From Clostridiales bacterium (lineage in GTDB: Bacteria > Bacillota > Clostridia > Christensenellales > CAG-138), in the NCBI GenBank assembly GCA_004558525.1, contig SFCQ01000006.1:40289-104288 (forward strand): a stretch of DNA of 64,000 nt. Direction: 5' to 3'. The notes beneath the pieces were generated by a model that ran no database searches, was not told where the DNA came from, and saw only the letters and a program-made list of their open reading frames with translations. Below are positions 35,826 to 44,853 of the stretch, in pieces. The position numbers and the translations under genes were made by a program. Within the stretch, counting starts at the first letter, position 1, and each line of letters begins with the position of its first letter.

Positions 35826-35853
35826 AAAAGCCGGGATATGATCTCGGCTTTTA
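35826..35853. terminator. Bidirectional terminator between HIT gene and dnaJ
   Basis: Stem AAAAAGCCG / CGGCTTTT with inner GAT/ATC pairing, flanked by A and T tracts on both sides, between convergent genes. Confidence 0.85.
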
Positions 35854-35869
35854 TACTGTCAATCCAAAC

Positions 35870-37027
35870 TTAATTGAACTTATCCTTCATTCTATCGATT
35901 ATGGTGCGCTTCATCGGCTTTGGCGCGTCGGAATCCTTGTCTCCCAAAGACTCGGCAAGCTTTTCAACAAGCTCACGCTGCTCATCGTTCAGGCGCTTGG
36001 GTATCTGCACGTTAACGCGCACCAAAAGATCTCCCCTGCCGGAGGAATTGAGCCTTGGCACGCCCTGCTCCTTGAGCCTGAATGTTGTACCCGGCTGCGT
36101 TCCCTGCGGCACGTTGTACCTCACGCTGCCTTTAAGCGTGGCGACCTGTATTTCGCCGCCAAGCGCCGCAATAGTCATAGGTATGTTTATATCAAGATAC
36201 AGGTCATAGCCCTTTCTTGTGAATAGCTTATGCGGCTTTACGGTTATGCCGATATAAAGGTCGCCCCTCGGCCCGCCGCGCAAGCCGTCCTCTCCTTCGC
36301 CGCGCATGGTAAGCGTTTGACCGTTGTTTATGCCGGCCGGAATGTTTATGCTTATGCGGTTGCTCTTGTTTATCCTGCCGCGGCCTTTGCATGTTGGGCA
36401 AGGATCGCTTATTATCTTGCCGGTACCGTTACAGGCTTCGCATGTGCGCACGGTAGAAAACGAACCAAACACCGTATTCTGCTGCACCCTGACCTGGCCG
36501 GTGCCCCCGCAGGCGGAGCAGTTTGTGGGCGTTGAGCCAGGCTTGGCTCCGGTGCCTCCGCAGGAGGAGCAATTCTCCTCTCTCGGCACAAGTATTTCCT
36601 TCTTTGTGCCAAAAGCAGCCTCTTCAAACGTTATGGTAAGGTTGTATTTCAGATCGTTGCCGCGGACGGGGCCGTTGCGCGTCTGCTGTCGATTGAACCC
36701 ACCAAAGCCGCCAAACATGGTATCAAATATATCCGAAAAATCGCCAAAGCCGGCTCCGGAATAGCTGCCGTATCCGCCTGCGCCTGCAGTGGGATCGAAT
36801 GCAGCATGCCCAAACTGATCGTATTTGGCGCGCTTTTCTTTATCGGAAAGCACCTCGTAGGCTTCGTTTATCTTTTTGAACTTAGCCTCGGCCTCCTCCT
36901 TGTCCCCCGTATGCAGGTCTGGATGATATTGCTTTGCAAGCTTGCGGAAGGCGCTTTTAATCTCATCATCGGTAGCGTTTTTATTCACGCCAAGCAGCTC
37001 GTAATAATCTTCCTTCACTGTCCCCAA
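35870..37027 (-). CDS. dnaJ: Chaperone protein DnaJ
   Basis: Hsp40 co-chaperone of DnaK. The 385 residues contain the J domain (1-70) with HPD in YHPDLHTG, a Gly/Phe-rich linker (GAGGYGSYSGAGFGDF), and four zinc-binding CxxCxGxG repeats (CSSCGGTG, CSACGGTG, CEACNGTG, CPTCKGRG), followed by the two-part substrate domain. Last gene of hrcA-grpE-dnaK-dnaJ. In the gap after dnaK an imperfect hairpin (GGGTGAGC / GCTCGCCC, about 37050-37075) may lower dnaJ expression relative to dnaK. Confidence 0.98.
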   Translation of the reverse strand: MGTVKEDYYELLGVNKNATDDEIKSAFRKLAKQYHPDLHTGDKEEAEAKFKKINEAYEVLSDKEKRAKYDQFGHAAFDPTAGAGGYGSYSGAGFGDFSDIFDTMFGGFGGFNRQQTRNGPVRGNDLKYNLTITFEEAAFGTKKEILVPREENCSSCGGTGAKPGSTPTNCSACGGTGQVRVQQNTVFGSFSTVRTCEACNGTGKIISDPCPTCKGRGRINKSNRISINIPAGINNGQTLTMRGEGEDGLRGGPRGDLYIGITVKPHKLFTRKGYDLYLDINIPMTIAALGGEIQVATLKGSVRYNVPQGTQPGTTFRLKEQGVPRLNSSGRGDLLVRVNVQIPKRLNDEQRELVEKLAESLGDKDSDAPKPMKRTIIDRMKDKFN

Positions 37028-37112
37028 CTCCTTTTTATCTCAACGAACAACGCGGCGGGCGAGCGCAAGGCTCACCCCCGCATTATTGCCGTTTTACTTT
37101 TTAGTTACAGGC

Positions 37113-38966
37113 TTATTTCTTGTCGTCGTCAACAACCTCGTAGTCAGCATCAACAACGTTGTCATCGCTGCTGTCGCCGGACTGGTTAGCCTGCTGCGCG
37201 GCGTTTGGATCAGAGCCCGCGGCGCCCTGCTGGGCGGCCTGCTGCTGGTAAATTTTGCCAAAGGCCTCGTATGATATCTCGGTCAGCTTCTCGCAGCCGG
37301 TCTTTATCATGTTGATGTCGGTGCCTTCCATAGCCTTCTTAAGGTCGGCTATCTGGGCCTCTATCTTAGCCTTATCATCCGCGCTGACCTTGTCGCCAAG
37401 TTCCTTAAGGGTCTTCTCTGTGGAGTAGATCAGGCTGTCGGCATGGTTGCGCTGCTCTACCTCTTCCTTGCGGGCCTTATCCTCGCTGGCAAACTGCTCA
37501 GCTTCGCGCACGGCCTTCTTTATCTCGTCCTCGCTCAGGTTGGTGGAGGCGGTTATGGTGACCTTCTGCTCGTTGCCGGTACCAAGGTCCTTGGCGCTTA
37601 CATGCACTATGCCGTTAGCGTCTATATCAAAGCTGACCTCTATCTGAGGCACTCCACGCGGCGCGGGAGCTATGCCGGCAAGCTGGAAGCGGCCAAGGGT
37701 CTTATTGTACTGCGCCATCTCGCGCTCGCCCTGGAGCACATGCACCTCAACGCTGGTCTGCCCATCGGCAGCGGTGGAGAAAATCTGGCTCTTCTTGGTG
37801 GGGATAGTGGTGTTACGGTCTATCAGCTTGGTGAACACGCCGCCAACAGTCTCTATACCAAGGGACAAAGGCGTTACGTCAAGCAGCAGTATGTCCTTGA
37901 CTTCGCCGCCAAGCACACCGCCCTGTATAGCCGCGCCTATAGCAACGCACTCGTCGGGGTTGATACCCTTGAAGGGCTCCTTGCCGGTAACGTTCTTAAC
38001 AAGCTCCTGCACGCAGGGAACACGGGTAGAACCGCCGACCAGTATTACCTTATCTATGTTGGCATTGGTAAGGCCGGCGTCCTTCATTGCTGTGGTCATG
38101 CAGTCGCGGGTCTTTTCCACCAGGTCATGTATAAGCTCTTCAAACTTGGCCCTGGTGATGGTCATATCAAGGTGCTTGGGGCCGGTGCTGTCAGCGGTTA
38201 TAAAGGGCAGGTTCACATTGGTCTGTACCATGCTTGAAAGCTCTATCTTGGCCTTCTCGGCGGCTTCCTTCAGCCTCTGCATAGCCATACGGTCGCTGCT
38301 GAGGTCTATGCCGGTCTCGCTCTTGAACTGGCGGATAATGTAATCCATCAGCCTCTGGTCAAAGTCGTCACCGCCGAGACGGTTGTTGCCGTTGGTAGCA
38401 AGCACTTCAAATACACCGTCGCCAATTTCAAGTATTGATACATCGAACGTGCCGCCGCCAAGGTCGTACACAAGTATCTTCTGGTTGGTCTCTTTATCCA
38501 TGCCGTAGGCAAGCGCAGCGGCGGTAGGCTCGTTGATTATACGCAGCACGTCAAGGCCCGCTATGCGGCCGGCGTCCTTGGTAGCCTGGCGTTGAGAATC
38601 GCTGAAATAGGCAGGAACCGTAATAACAGCCTGAGTGATTTTTTCGCCAAGATAAGCTTCAGCGTCCTGCTTGAGCTTCTGCAGTATCATCGCGCTTATC
38701 TCCTGCGGAGTATAGTCCTTGCCGTCTATGTGCTTTTTATAAGAGGTACCCATCTCGCGCTTTATGGAGCTGATGGTCTTATCCGGATTGGTGATAGCCT
38801 GTCGCTTTGCGGCGCTGCCGACTATTCTTTCGCTGCCCTTAAAAGCCACGACCGACGGGGTCGTACGCGCACCCTCAGCATTGGGGATAACCACGGGTTC
38901 GCCGCCCTCAAGCACTGCTACACAAGAATTGGTGGTACCAAGGTCAATACCGATAATCTTTGCCAT
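37113..38966 (-). CDS. dnaK: Chaperone protein DnaK
   Basis: Hsp70 chaperone. The 617 residues begin MAKIIGIDLGTTNSCVAV and include the phosphate-binding IVYDLGGGTFDVSILEI-type loop (here LVYDLGGGTFDVS), VGGSTRVP, the DVTPLSLGIET linker and a substrate-binding domain, ending in a Gln/Ala-rich tail and acidic VDADYEVVDDDKK. A small deletion in the N-domain compared with the E. coli protein is usual for Gram-positives. GGAGG precedes the ATG. Regulated through the upstream CIRCE. Confidence 0.98.
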   Translation of the reverse strand: MAKIIGIDLGTTNSCVAVLEGGEPVVIPNAEGARTTPSVVAFKGSERIVGSAAKRQAITNPDKTISSIKREMGTSYKKHIDGKDYTPQEISAMILQKLKQDAEAYLGEKITQAVITVPAYFSDSQRQATKDAGRIAGLDVLRIINEPTAAALAYGMDKETNQKILVYDLGGGTFDVSILEIGDGVFEVLATNGNNRLGGDDFDQRLMDYIIRQFKSETGIDLSSDRMAMQRLKEAAEKAKIELSSMVQTNVNLPFITADSTGPKHLDMTITRAKFEELIHDLVEKTRDCMTTAMKDAGLTNANIDKVILVGGSTRVPCVQELVKNVTGKEPFKGINPDECVAIGAAIQGGVLGGEVKDILLLDVTPLSLGIETVGGVFTKLIDRNTTIPTKKSQIFSTAADGQTSVEVHVLQGEREMAQYNKTLGRFQLAGIAPAPRGVPQIEVSFDIDANGIVHVSAKDLGTGNEQKVTITASTNLSEDEIKKAVREAEQFASEDKARKEEVEQRNHADSLIYSTEKTLKELGDKVSADDKAKIEAQIADLKKAMEGTDINMIKTGCEKLTEISYEAFGKIYQQQAAQQGAAGSDPNAAQQANQSGDSSDDNVVDADYEVVDDDKK

Positions 38967-39002
38967 AATCTATTTCCTCCTGATCAAATATCTTAATTAT
39001 TA

Positions 39003-39584
39003 TTATTTCGCAACCTTCACCATACTATGTCGGATTATGCGATTTTTAACTTTGTAACCTTTTTGGAAAACGTCTATAATATCGCCGCTCTCCTTTTCTT
39101 CATTCTCCTCCTGCATGACTGCGTCATGAAGGTCAGGATCGAATTTACCGTCCGCCTGTATTTCCTCAAGGCCGGCTTTATACAGCGTTTCATAAAGCTG
39201 CTTTGCAACAAGCTTCATTCCATCGACCCAAGCCGTCTTTTCGTCTTCAGGCACGGCGGCAAGCGCCCTGTCAAAATTGTCAAGCACAGGAAGCAGCGCT
39301 TTTATGAGGTTTCTTTCGCCCTCATCCAAGCTGTCCGCCGCTATTGCGGCGTTGCGCCTGCGGTAGTTGTCAAAGTCCGCCTGAAGCCTCTGCAAAAGAG
39401 CGACGTCGCTTTCCTTTTCCTTTTCAAGCTTGTCAATGCGCTCCTTCACCTGCAAAAACTCGTCCCTTGTAAGCGTTACGCTTTCGGGTATCTCGTTTTC
39501 TGCAGTCTTGCTGCTCTCGGCAGCCTTTTCCTCCTGCGCCTTCTTCGGCTCCTCTATGGGATCAGTTTCTTTTTTCTTAGCCAA
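39003..39584 (-). CDS. grpE: Nucleotide exchange factor GrpE
   Basis: Releases ADP from DnaK. The 193 residues have an acidic, charged N-terminus, a long coiled coil (KERIDKLEKEKESDVALLQR) and the C-terminal beta-wing with VEKGYKVKNRIIRHSMVKV-like end (here QKGYKVKNRIIRHSMV). It starts 1 base after the hrcA stop, implying coupling. Confidence 0.96.
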   Translation of the reverse strand: MAKKKETDPIEEPKKAQEEKAAESSKTAENEIPESVTLTRDEFLQVKERIDKLEKEKESDVALLQRLQADFDNYRRRNAAIAADSLDEGERNLIKALLPVLDNFDRALAAVPEDEKTAWVDGMKLVAKQLYETLYKAGLEEIQADGKFDPDLHDAVMQEENEEKESGDIIDVFQKGYKVKNRIIRHSMVKVAK

Positions 39585-39585
39585 T

Positions 39586-40626
39586 TTACTTATGCTCCTC
39601 GTCCAACATATTTGTGAGCGTTTCGCTCAGCGTTTTTCCAATGCAGCCCATAACGGCCAGCACCTTTGCGTAATTCATTCTTGTGGGGCCTATCACCCCG
39701 AACGTTCCTATCGGGTCCGAGCCTATCCTGTAGGTAGCGGTAACAACGCTGCAATCCTTTATGCTGCTAAGCTCGTTTTCATGCCCGATCTTTATTGAAA
39801 ACTCAACGTCCTCCTTGCCCTTGAGCATATCGTAAAGGGCGTCCCCCTTTTCCATAACGCTCAATAGATCCCTCGCCCTGTCAACATCGCTGTATTCGGG
39901 AAAGCTCAACAGATTAGTCGCTCCGCTAAGCTCCACCCTTTTAGCGCTCTGCTCAAGGCTTGATTGAAGCGACGCTATTATCGAATTAAGGAACTCGGCA
40001 TGCTCGCCTATCTCCCCGGCAAGCTCGTTCATTTGGTTCGCTATTATATCGTCAAGCCTGCAATTTGCAAGCTTTGCGTTGAGCATAAGCGATATCCTCT
40101 CAAGCTCGCTCTGCTCTATGCCGTATGGAACCCTTATCATAGAATCCCTTGAAAGCCCCGTATCCGTAACAACAAGCAGCAGCGCCTTGCCCTCGCCCAA
40201 GCCAACTATGTGGATATATCTCAGCCTCGCCGCATGCAGCCTTGGCGAAAGCACCATAGATGCATAACGCGTTACGCTTGAAAGGACAAATGCGGTCTGC
40301 TTAACTATATCGTCAACCTCGCCAAGCTTTTTTGAATAATGCTCGCTTATGAAGTTGAGCTCATCCTCGCTGAGCTTGGAGCGGCGCATTATGCTGTCAA
40401 CATACAGTCTGTACGCTTTGTCGGAGGGTATTCTTCCGGCCGAGGTATGCGGCTGCTCAAGGAAGCCCATTTCCTCAAGATCGCTCATCTCGTTGCGTAT
40501 AGTGGCGCTTGAAAGGCCAATGTCGGTGCTCTTTGCAATAGTTCTTGAGCCGACCGGAGATGCGGTGAGTATATAGTCGTCAATAATGGCCTGAAGTATC
40601 CGCAGCTTCCTTGCGTCAAGCTTCAT
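39586..40626 (-). CDS. hrcA: Heat-inducible transcription repressor HrcA
   Basis: Represses the class I heat-shock genes by binding CIRCE, with activity tuned by GroEL. Start at ATG 40626 gives 346 residues beginning MKLDARKLRILQAIIDDY, with GGAGG 9 bases upstream. The open frame extends to 40677, but that part overlaps the CIRCE. Winged-helix N-domain (TIAKSTDIGLSSATIRNEMSD) is clear. First gene of hrcA-grpE-dnaK-dnaJ. No groESL is in the window. Confidence 0.96.
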   Translation of the reverse strand: MKLDARKLRILQAIIDDYILTASPVGSRTIAKSTDIGLSSATIRNEMSDLEEMGFLEQPHTSAGRIPSDKAYRLYVDSIMRRSKLSEDELNFISEHYSKKLGEVDDIVKQTAFVLSSVTRYASMVLSPRLHAARLRYIHIVGLGEGKALLLVVTDTGLSRDSMIRVPYGIEQSELERISLMLNAKLANCRLDDIIANQMNELAGEIGEHAEFLNSIIASLQSSLEQSAKRVELSGATNLLSFPEYSDVDRARDLLSVMEKGDALYDMLKGKEDVEFSIKIGHENELSSIKDCSVVTATYRIGSDPIGTFGVIGPTRMNYAKVLAVMGCIGKTLSETLTNMLDEEHK

Positions 40627-40670
40627 TATCCACCGCCTCCTTCCGTCACGATACGCTGAGCTGCATGCTG

Positions 40671-40697
40671 TTAGCACTCTAATTAAGTGAGTGCTAA
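40671..40697 (-). promoter_or_regulatory. CIRCE operator
   Basis: Perfect inverted repeat TTAGCACTC, 9 bases, GAGTGCTAA, between the promoter and hrcA. This is the HrcA binding site. A further half-site-like GAGTGCTA sits in the promoter spacer, just upstream. Confidence 0.98.
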
Positions 40698-40708
40698 TTC
40701 ATGGTTAA

Positions 40709-40737
40709 AATATAGCACTCGCTTTTAGTATAGTCAA
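40709..40737 (-). promoter_or_regulatory. Sigma-A promoter of the hrcA operon
   Basis: Minus strand: -35 TTGACT (40737-40732), 17-base spacer, -10 TATATT (40714-40709). The CIRCE lies immediately downstream, covering the start of transcription. Confidence 0.88.
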
Positions 40738-40794
40738 GGCACAAGGGCGTATCCTTTGTGACAAAACGGAAACATTAAATTGATGGAATTATTT

Positions 40795-40814
40795 GCGGCG
40801 GAACAATCCGCCGC
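40795..40814. terminator. Hairpin after hemW
   Basis: Stem GCGGCGGA / TCCGCCGC with a short loop, about 35 bases beyond the hemW stop on the minus strand. The following sequence is A/T-rich but has no U run. It probably separates lepA-hemW from the hrcA operon. Confidence 0.5.
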
Positions 40815-40846
40815 CATGAGGCTGCGCTTAATCAAGCATCGCTTCC

Positions 40847-41995
40847 TTAATCCTCCATAAACGGCATTAAAGCAAGGTTTTCGATATCGAGCCCGCGTTC
40901 GTTAAGCCGTATGCCGTCATCTGTGCAGATGAGCAGTTCTTCTTTGTCAAGCTCCGCTATCGCCTTTGAAAACGCTTCGAATATGCTTTCGCCAAAGCGG
41001 CTTATAAACTCAGAGTCCTTGATGCCTTCTGTCTTTCTCAGCCCAAGCATAACACATTCGAACATCTCCTCAGCTCTTTCTATGCTCTTAGGCTCCTCGG
41101 CAAGCGGGCGCTTATCGTCTGAAATATCCGTCATATACGCCTCAAGCCCGCTTTTGTTTGCCCAGCGCAGCCATTTTCCGTCTATGCGCATGGCAGAGTG
41201 CGAATTAAGCCCAAGGCCCAGATATTCGCCATTGTTCCAATAATTAAGATTATGCTTTGAACGGTACCCGTCCTTTGCATAGTTCGATATCTCATATCTG
41301 TGGAAGCCAAGGCTTTCAAGCAGCTGCTTGCCCTGCGTATACATATCAAACGCTTCGTCCTCGCCCGGCAAAAGTGTGCCGCCGCCGTTTATATCAAAAT
41401 ACAGCGGAGTATCCTCTTCAACAATAAGCGAATAAGCCGATATATGTTCCACACCCGAGCCGGCGGCAAGCGCTATTGCCGCAAGAAAATCCTCCGTGCT
41501 CTGTTCCGGAAGGCCATACATAAGGTCGGCGTTTATGTTTGTAAAGCCGGCGTTTTTGGCCAGCTGCACGCTGCTTAAAAAATCGTCGGCCGTGTGTATC
41601 CTGCCAAGCGCTTTCAGTATCCTTGGGCTTACGCTCTGCAATCCAAGCGACAGCCTGTTTATGCCGCACATTCTGTATTCTTCAAGCTTCCATCGGTCAA
41701 GTGTGCCAGGATTAGCTTCTATGGTAAACTCGGCATCGTCCTTTATATCAAGCCTTTCCCTAAGCGAGGCAACTATGCGCATTATCTCGCCAAGCTCAAG
41801 CGTTGACGGCGTACCCCCGCCAATAAACACCGTATCGTATTCCCTATGCGGAAGCTCCCTCGCGCATATTTTAATCTCTTTAATAAGCGCGTCAACATAT
41901 CTGCGCTTAACATCATTTGCGCACGGAAAAGAAACAAAGTCGCAATAGCGGCACTTTGAAACGCAAAAAGGTATGTGTATGTATATCCCTGCCAT
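40847..41995 (-). CDS. hemW: Heme chaperone HemW (radical SAM)
   Basis: Radical SAM family protein of 382 residues formerly annotated as oxygen-independent coproporphyrinogen oxidase. The cluster motif CVSKCRYC (Cys11, 15, 18) lies at the N-terminus, with IFIGGGTPSTL-type (VFIGGGTPSTL) following and a C-terminal HemN_C domain. The short N-terminus before the first cysteine and the position after lepA point to HemW, which transfers heme, rather than true HemN. Only one base separates it from lepA. Confidence 0.93.
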   Translation of the reverse strand: MAGIYIHIPFCVSKCRYCDFVSFPCANDVKRRYVDALIKEIKICARELPHREYDTVFIGGGTPSTLELGEIMRIVASLRERLDIKDDAEFTIEANPGTLDRWKLEEYRMCGINRLSLGLQSVSPRILKALGRIHTADDFLSSVQLAKNAGFTNINADLMYGLPEQSTEDFLAAIALAAGSGVEHISAYSLIVEEDTPLYFDINGGGTLLPGEDEAFDMYTQGKQLLESLGFHRYEISNYAKDGYRSKHNLNYWNNGEYLGLGLNSHSAMRIDGKWLRWANKSGLEAYMTDISDDKRPLAEEPKSIERAEEMFECVMLGLRKTEGIKDSEFISRFGESIFEAFSKAIAELDKEELLICTDDGIRLNERGLDIENLALMPFMED

Positions 41996-41996
41996 A

Positions 41997-43799
41997 TCAG
42001 TTTATCTTAAGCACGCTCATAAAAGCTTCGCTCGGCAATGACACCGTGCCTATCTGGCGCATGCGTTTTTTGCCCTCCTTCTGCTTTTCAAGCAGCTTCT
42101 TCTTTCTTGTAATATCGCCGCCGTAACACTTTGCAAGCACATCCTTGCGCACGGCCCTTACGGTCTCCCTCGCTATTATCTTTCCGCCTATGGCTGCCTG
42201 TATGGGTATTTCAAACTGCTGCCTCGGTATTACCTCCTGAAGCTTCTCAGCAACAGCCCTTCCCTTGGAATACGCCTTATCCTTATGAACTATGGTAGAA
42301 AGAGCATCGCACATGTCGCCGTTAAGCAGAAAATCAAGCTTAACAAGCTCGCTTCTTGCGTATTCCTTAAGCTCATAGTCAAACGAAGCATAGCCGCGGC
42401 TCCTGGACTTCAGCTGATCGAAGAAGTCATATATTATCTCATTGAGCGGCAATTCATAGAATATGTTTACCCTGCCTTCTTCAATATACTTCATATCCTC
42501 AAACACGCCGCGCTTTTCCTGACAAAGCTCCATTATTGTGCCAACATATTCAGATGGAGACATTATCGTAGCCCTCACCATAGGCTCCTCCATATACGCT
42601 ATTTCGGCAGCAGGAGGAAGGTTGGTCGGATTATCTATCATAAGCTCCTCGCCGTTAGTCTTTACTACTTTATATATAACGGAGGGCGAGGTTGTAACAA
42701 GGTCGAGGTCGAATTCCCTTTCGAGCCTTTCCTGTATTATCTCCATATGCAGCAGACCCAAAAAGCCGCACCTGAAGCCGAAGCCGAGCGCCATGGAGGT
42801 TTCAGGCTCGTATGAAAGCGATGCATCGTTGAGCAAAAGCTTGTCAAGCGCATCCTTAAGGTTTTCATAATCCGCACCGTCAGCCGGATATATGCCGCAG
42901 AACACCATAGGATTAGCCTGCTTATATCCGGGCAGGGGCTCTGCCGCCGGATTCTGGGCATCGGTTATGGTATCGCCTACCTTCGTTTCGCGAACATTCT
43001 TTATAGAAGCCGAAATATAGCCCACTTCGCCGGCCTCCAGCGCGTCTATCGGCTGAAGCGACGGCGAAAATACGCCCACTTCCGTTACCTCAAATTCATT
43101 GCCTGTGGCCATGTAGCGTATCCTCATGCCCGGCTTAACTATACCGTCCACCACGCGCACATAGCTGAGCGCTCCTTTATAGTTGTCATAAACGCTGTCG
43201 AATATAAGCGCCTTAAGCGGCCTGTTTATCTCTCCTTTAGGCGGCGGTACCATGTCAACTATAGCCGCAAGAACCTGCTCAACATTAAGTCCGGTCTTTG
43301 CGGAAATGCAGGGCGCATCCTCAGCTGGAAGGCCGATAACATCCTCTATCTCCTTTTTAGTATGCTCCGCGTCTGCACTTGGCAGATCGATCTTGTTTAT
43401 AACAGGCACTATTTCAAGCGAGTTATCGAGCGCAAGGTATACGTTGGCAAGCGTCTGCGCCTCTATGCCCTGCGTTGCGTCAACAACAAGCACCGCACCC
43501 TCGCATGCGGCAAGGCTCCTTGACACCTCATAATTGAAGTCAACATGGCCCGGAGTGTCTATAAGGTTGAACATGTATCTTTTTCCGTCCTTATGCGTAT
43601 AGAACATTCTGACGGCAGATGATTTTATGGTTATGCCGCGTTCGCGCTCTATGTCCATGTTGTCAAGGAGCTGAGCCTCCATATCGCGCAGGGCAACGGT
43701 ATCGGTCATCTCTATCATTCTGTCGGCAAGCGTGGACTTGCCATGGTCAATGTGAGCAATTATGCAAAAGTTTCTTATCAGTTCACGCTCGTAAGCCAT
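41997..43799 (-). CDS. lepA: Elongation factor 4 (LepA)
   Basis: Ribosome back-translocating GTPase. From ATG 43799 (GGAGGG ribosome-binding site) it has 600 residues. G1 is AHIDHGKST, G3 DTPGHVDF and G4 NKID. The C-terminal LepA-specific domain ends near RQIGTVSLPSEAFMSVLKI. The frame is open to 43850 but the extra 17 residues are not family-like. Followed directly by hemW. Confidence 0.97.
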   Translation of the reverse strand: MAYERELIRNFCIIAHIDHGKSTLADRMIEMTDTVALRDMEAQLLDNMDIERERGITIKSSAVRMFYTHKDGKRYMFNLIDTPGHVDFNYEVSRSLAACEGAVLVVDATQGIEAQTLANVYLALDNSLEIVPVINKIDLPSADAEHTKKEIEDVIGLPAEDAPCISAKTGLNVEQVLAAIVDMVPPPKGEINRPLKALIFDSVYDNYKGALSYVRVVDGIVKPGMRIRYMATGNEFEVTEVGVFSPSLQPIDALEAGEVGYISASIKNVRETKVGDTITDAQNPAAEPLPGYKQANPMVFCGIYPADGADYENLKDALDKLLLNDASLSYEPETSMALGFGFRCGFLGLLHMEIIQERLEREFDLDLVTTSPSVIYKVVKTNGEELMIDNPTNLPPAAEIAYMEEPMVRATIMSPSEYVGTIMELCQEKRGVFEDMKYIEEGRVNIFYELPLNEIIYDFFDQLKSRSRGYASFDYELKEYARSELVKLDFLLNGDMCDALSTIVHKDKAYSKGRAVAEKLQEVIPRQQFEIPIQAAIGGKIIARETVRAVRKDVLAKCYGGDITRKKKLLEKQKEGKKRMRQIGTVSLPSEAFMSVLKIN

Positions 43800-43915
43800 G
43801 CTTATCCCTCCAAGCAATATCTTGTAAAATAATACTTGATAAACAATCAAATTGCAAGAGCGCGGTAGGTATGATAAAGTAAGTTTATATAACCAAGGTT
43901 TAAGGAGGATAAGTT

Positions 43916-44536
43916 ATGTTTTGCAGCCATTATGATATGCTTGAAAAGAGCCTTGTAAAGCGCGGCTTTATCGTACATCAGGCTAAGGATGTGAACGAGG
44001 CTAAGCAGCTTGCGTTTTCGCTTATAAAGCCGAATGAGTCCGTAGGCTTCGGCGGCTCAGTTACCGTGCAGAACGATCTTGATCTTTACAACGAGCTTGA
44101 AAAAAGGGGCAACCCCGTGTACTCCCACTGGTTTGCCGCAGACAGGAGCAAGGCGCAGGGCGAAGCCGGCAAGGCGGATTGGTATCTTGCATCAACAAAC
44201 GCCATACTTGGCGATGGCAGGCTGATTAATATAGACGGAACCGGCAACAGGGTCGCCTCCATGATAATTGGGCCTGAAAAGGTCATGCTGTTTATAGGCA
44301 GGAACAAGTTTGTTGACGGCGGAATCGACGATGCCATAGAGCGCATAAAGCGCGAGACCTGCCCGCCGAACGCCAGGAGGTTAAAGCTTGACAAGCTGCC
44401 CTGCGGCATAACAGGGAAATGTGCCGACTGTCAAAGCGAGCAGCGCATGTGCCGCGTAACATCTATCATTGAATACCCCACGCGCGCGATAAAGGAATTT
44501 CATCTTGTGCTGATAGACGCGGAGCTTGGCAGGTGA
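43916..44536 (+). CDS. LUD domain protein (LutC/YkgG-like)
   Basis: A 206-residue protein of the LUD family, whose members act in lactate utilisation or related redox reactions. Conserved parts are ESVGFGGSVTVQND and VDGGIDDAIERIKRETCPPNARRL (residues described in parts), plus a Cys-rich CGITGKCADCQ near the C-terminus. LutA and LutB are not adjacent, so a lactate oxidation role is uncertain. Strong AAGGAGG site. Overlaps the GIY-YIG gene by 4 bases. Confidence 0.88.
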   Translation: MFCSHYDMLEKSLVKRGFIVHQAKDVNEAKQLAFSLIKPNESVGFGGSVTVQNDLDLYNELEKRGNPVYSHWFAADRSKAQGEAGKADWYLASTNAILGDGRLINIDGTGNRVASMIIGPEKVMLFIGRNKFVDGGIDDAIERIKRETCPPNARRLKLDKLPCGITGKCADCQSEQRMCRVTSIIEYPTRAIKEFHLVLIDAELGR

Positions 44537-44778
44537 GTCATTTTGCATATATGCTTCGCTGCGCGGACAATTCGCTATACTGCGGCTACAGCGTTGATCC
44601 CGTTGCCCGGGAAAAAGCGCATAATTCGGGAAAAGGCGCCAAATACACAAGGAGCCGCCTTCCGGTAACGCTCGTTTATTCTGAGAAATTCGACGACAAA
44701 AGCAGCGCATTAAAACGAGAAGCCTCATTAAAAAAGCTTACGCACAAGCAAAAAGAAGAACTGATACAGCAAAAATAG
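44533..44778 (+). CDS. GIY-YIG nuclease family protein
   Basis: An 81-residue single-domain protein of the UPF0213/YhbQ type. The motif appears as AYMLRCADNSLYCGYSVD, where the YIG half is YCG; the catalytic Arg is in AREKAHNSGKGAKYTRSRLP. It begins with GTG overlapping the LUD stop. Function is unproven in this branch; a DNA-damage-related nuclease has been proposed for relatives. Confidence 0.9.
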   Translation: MSHFAYMLRCADNSLYCGYSVDPVAREKAHNSGKGAKYTRSRLPVTLVYSEKFDDKSSALKREASLKKLTHKQKEELIQQK

Positions 44779-44780
44779 CT

Positions 44781-44803
44781 ATCGGGCGGCAGCCCCGCCC
44801 GAT
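44781..44803 (+). terminator. Intrinsic terminator after the GIY-YIG gene
   Basis: Nine-base-pair stem ATCGGGCGG / CCGCCCGAT with a CAGCC loop, followed by TTGATTATTT. Confidence 0.8.
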
Positions 44804-44853
44804 TTGATTATTTCATGTTGCTATAAGACGTTTTTTTCTAAGCTCTCCTCCGG

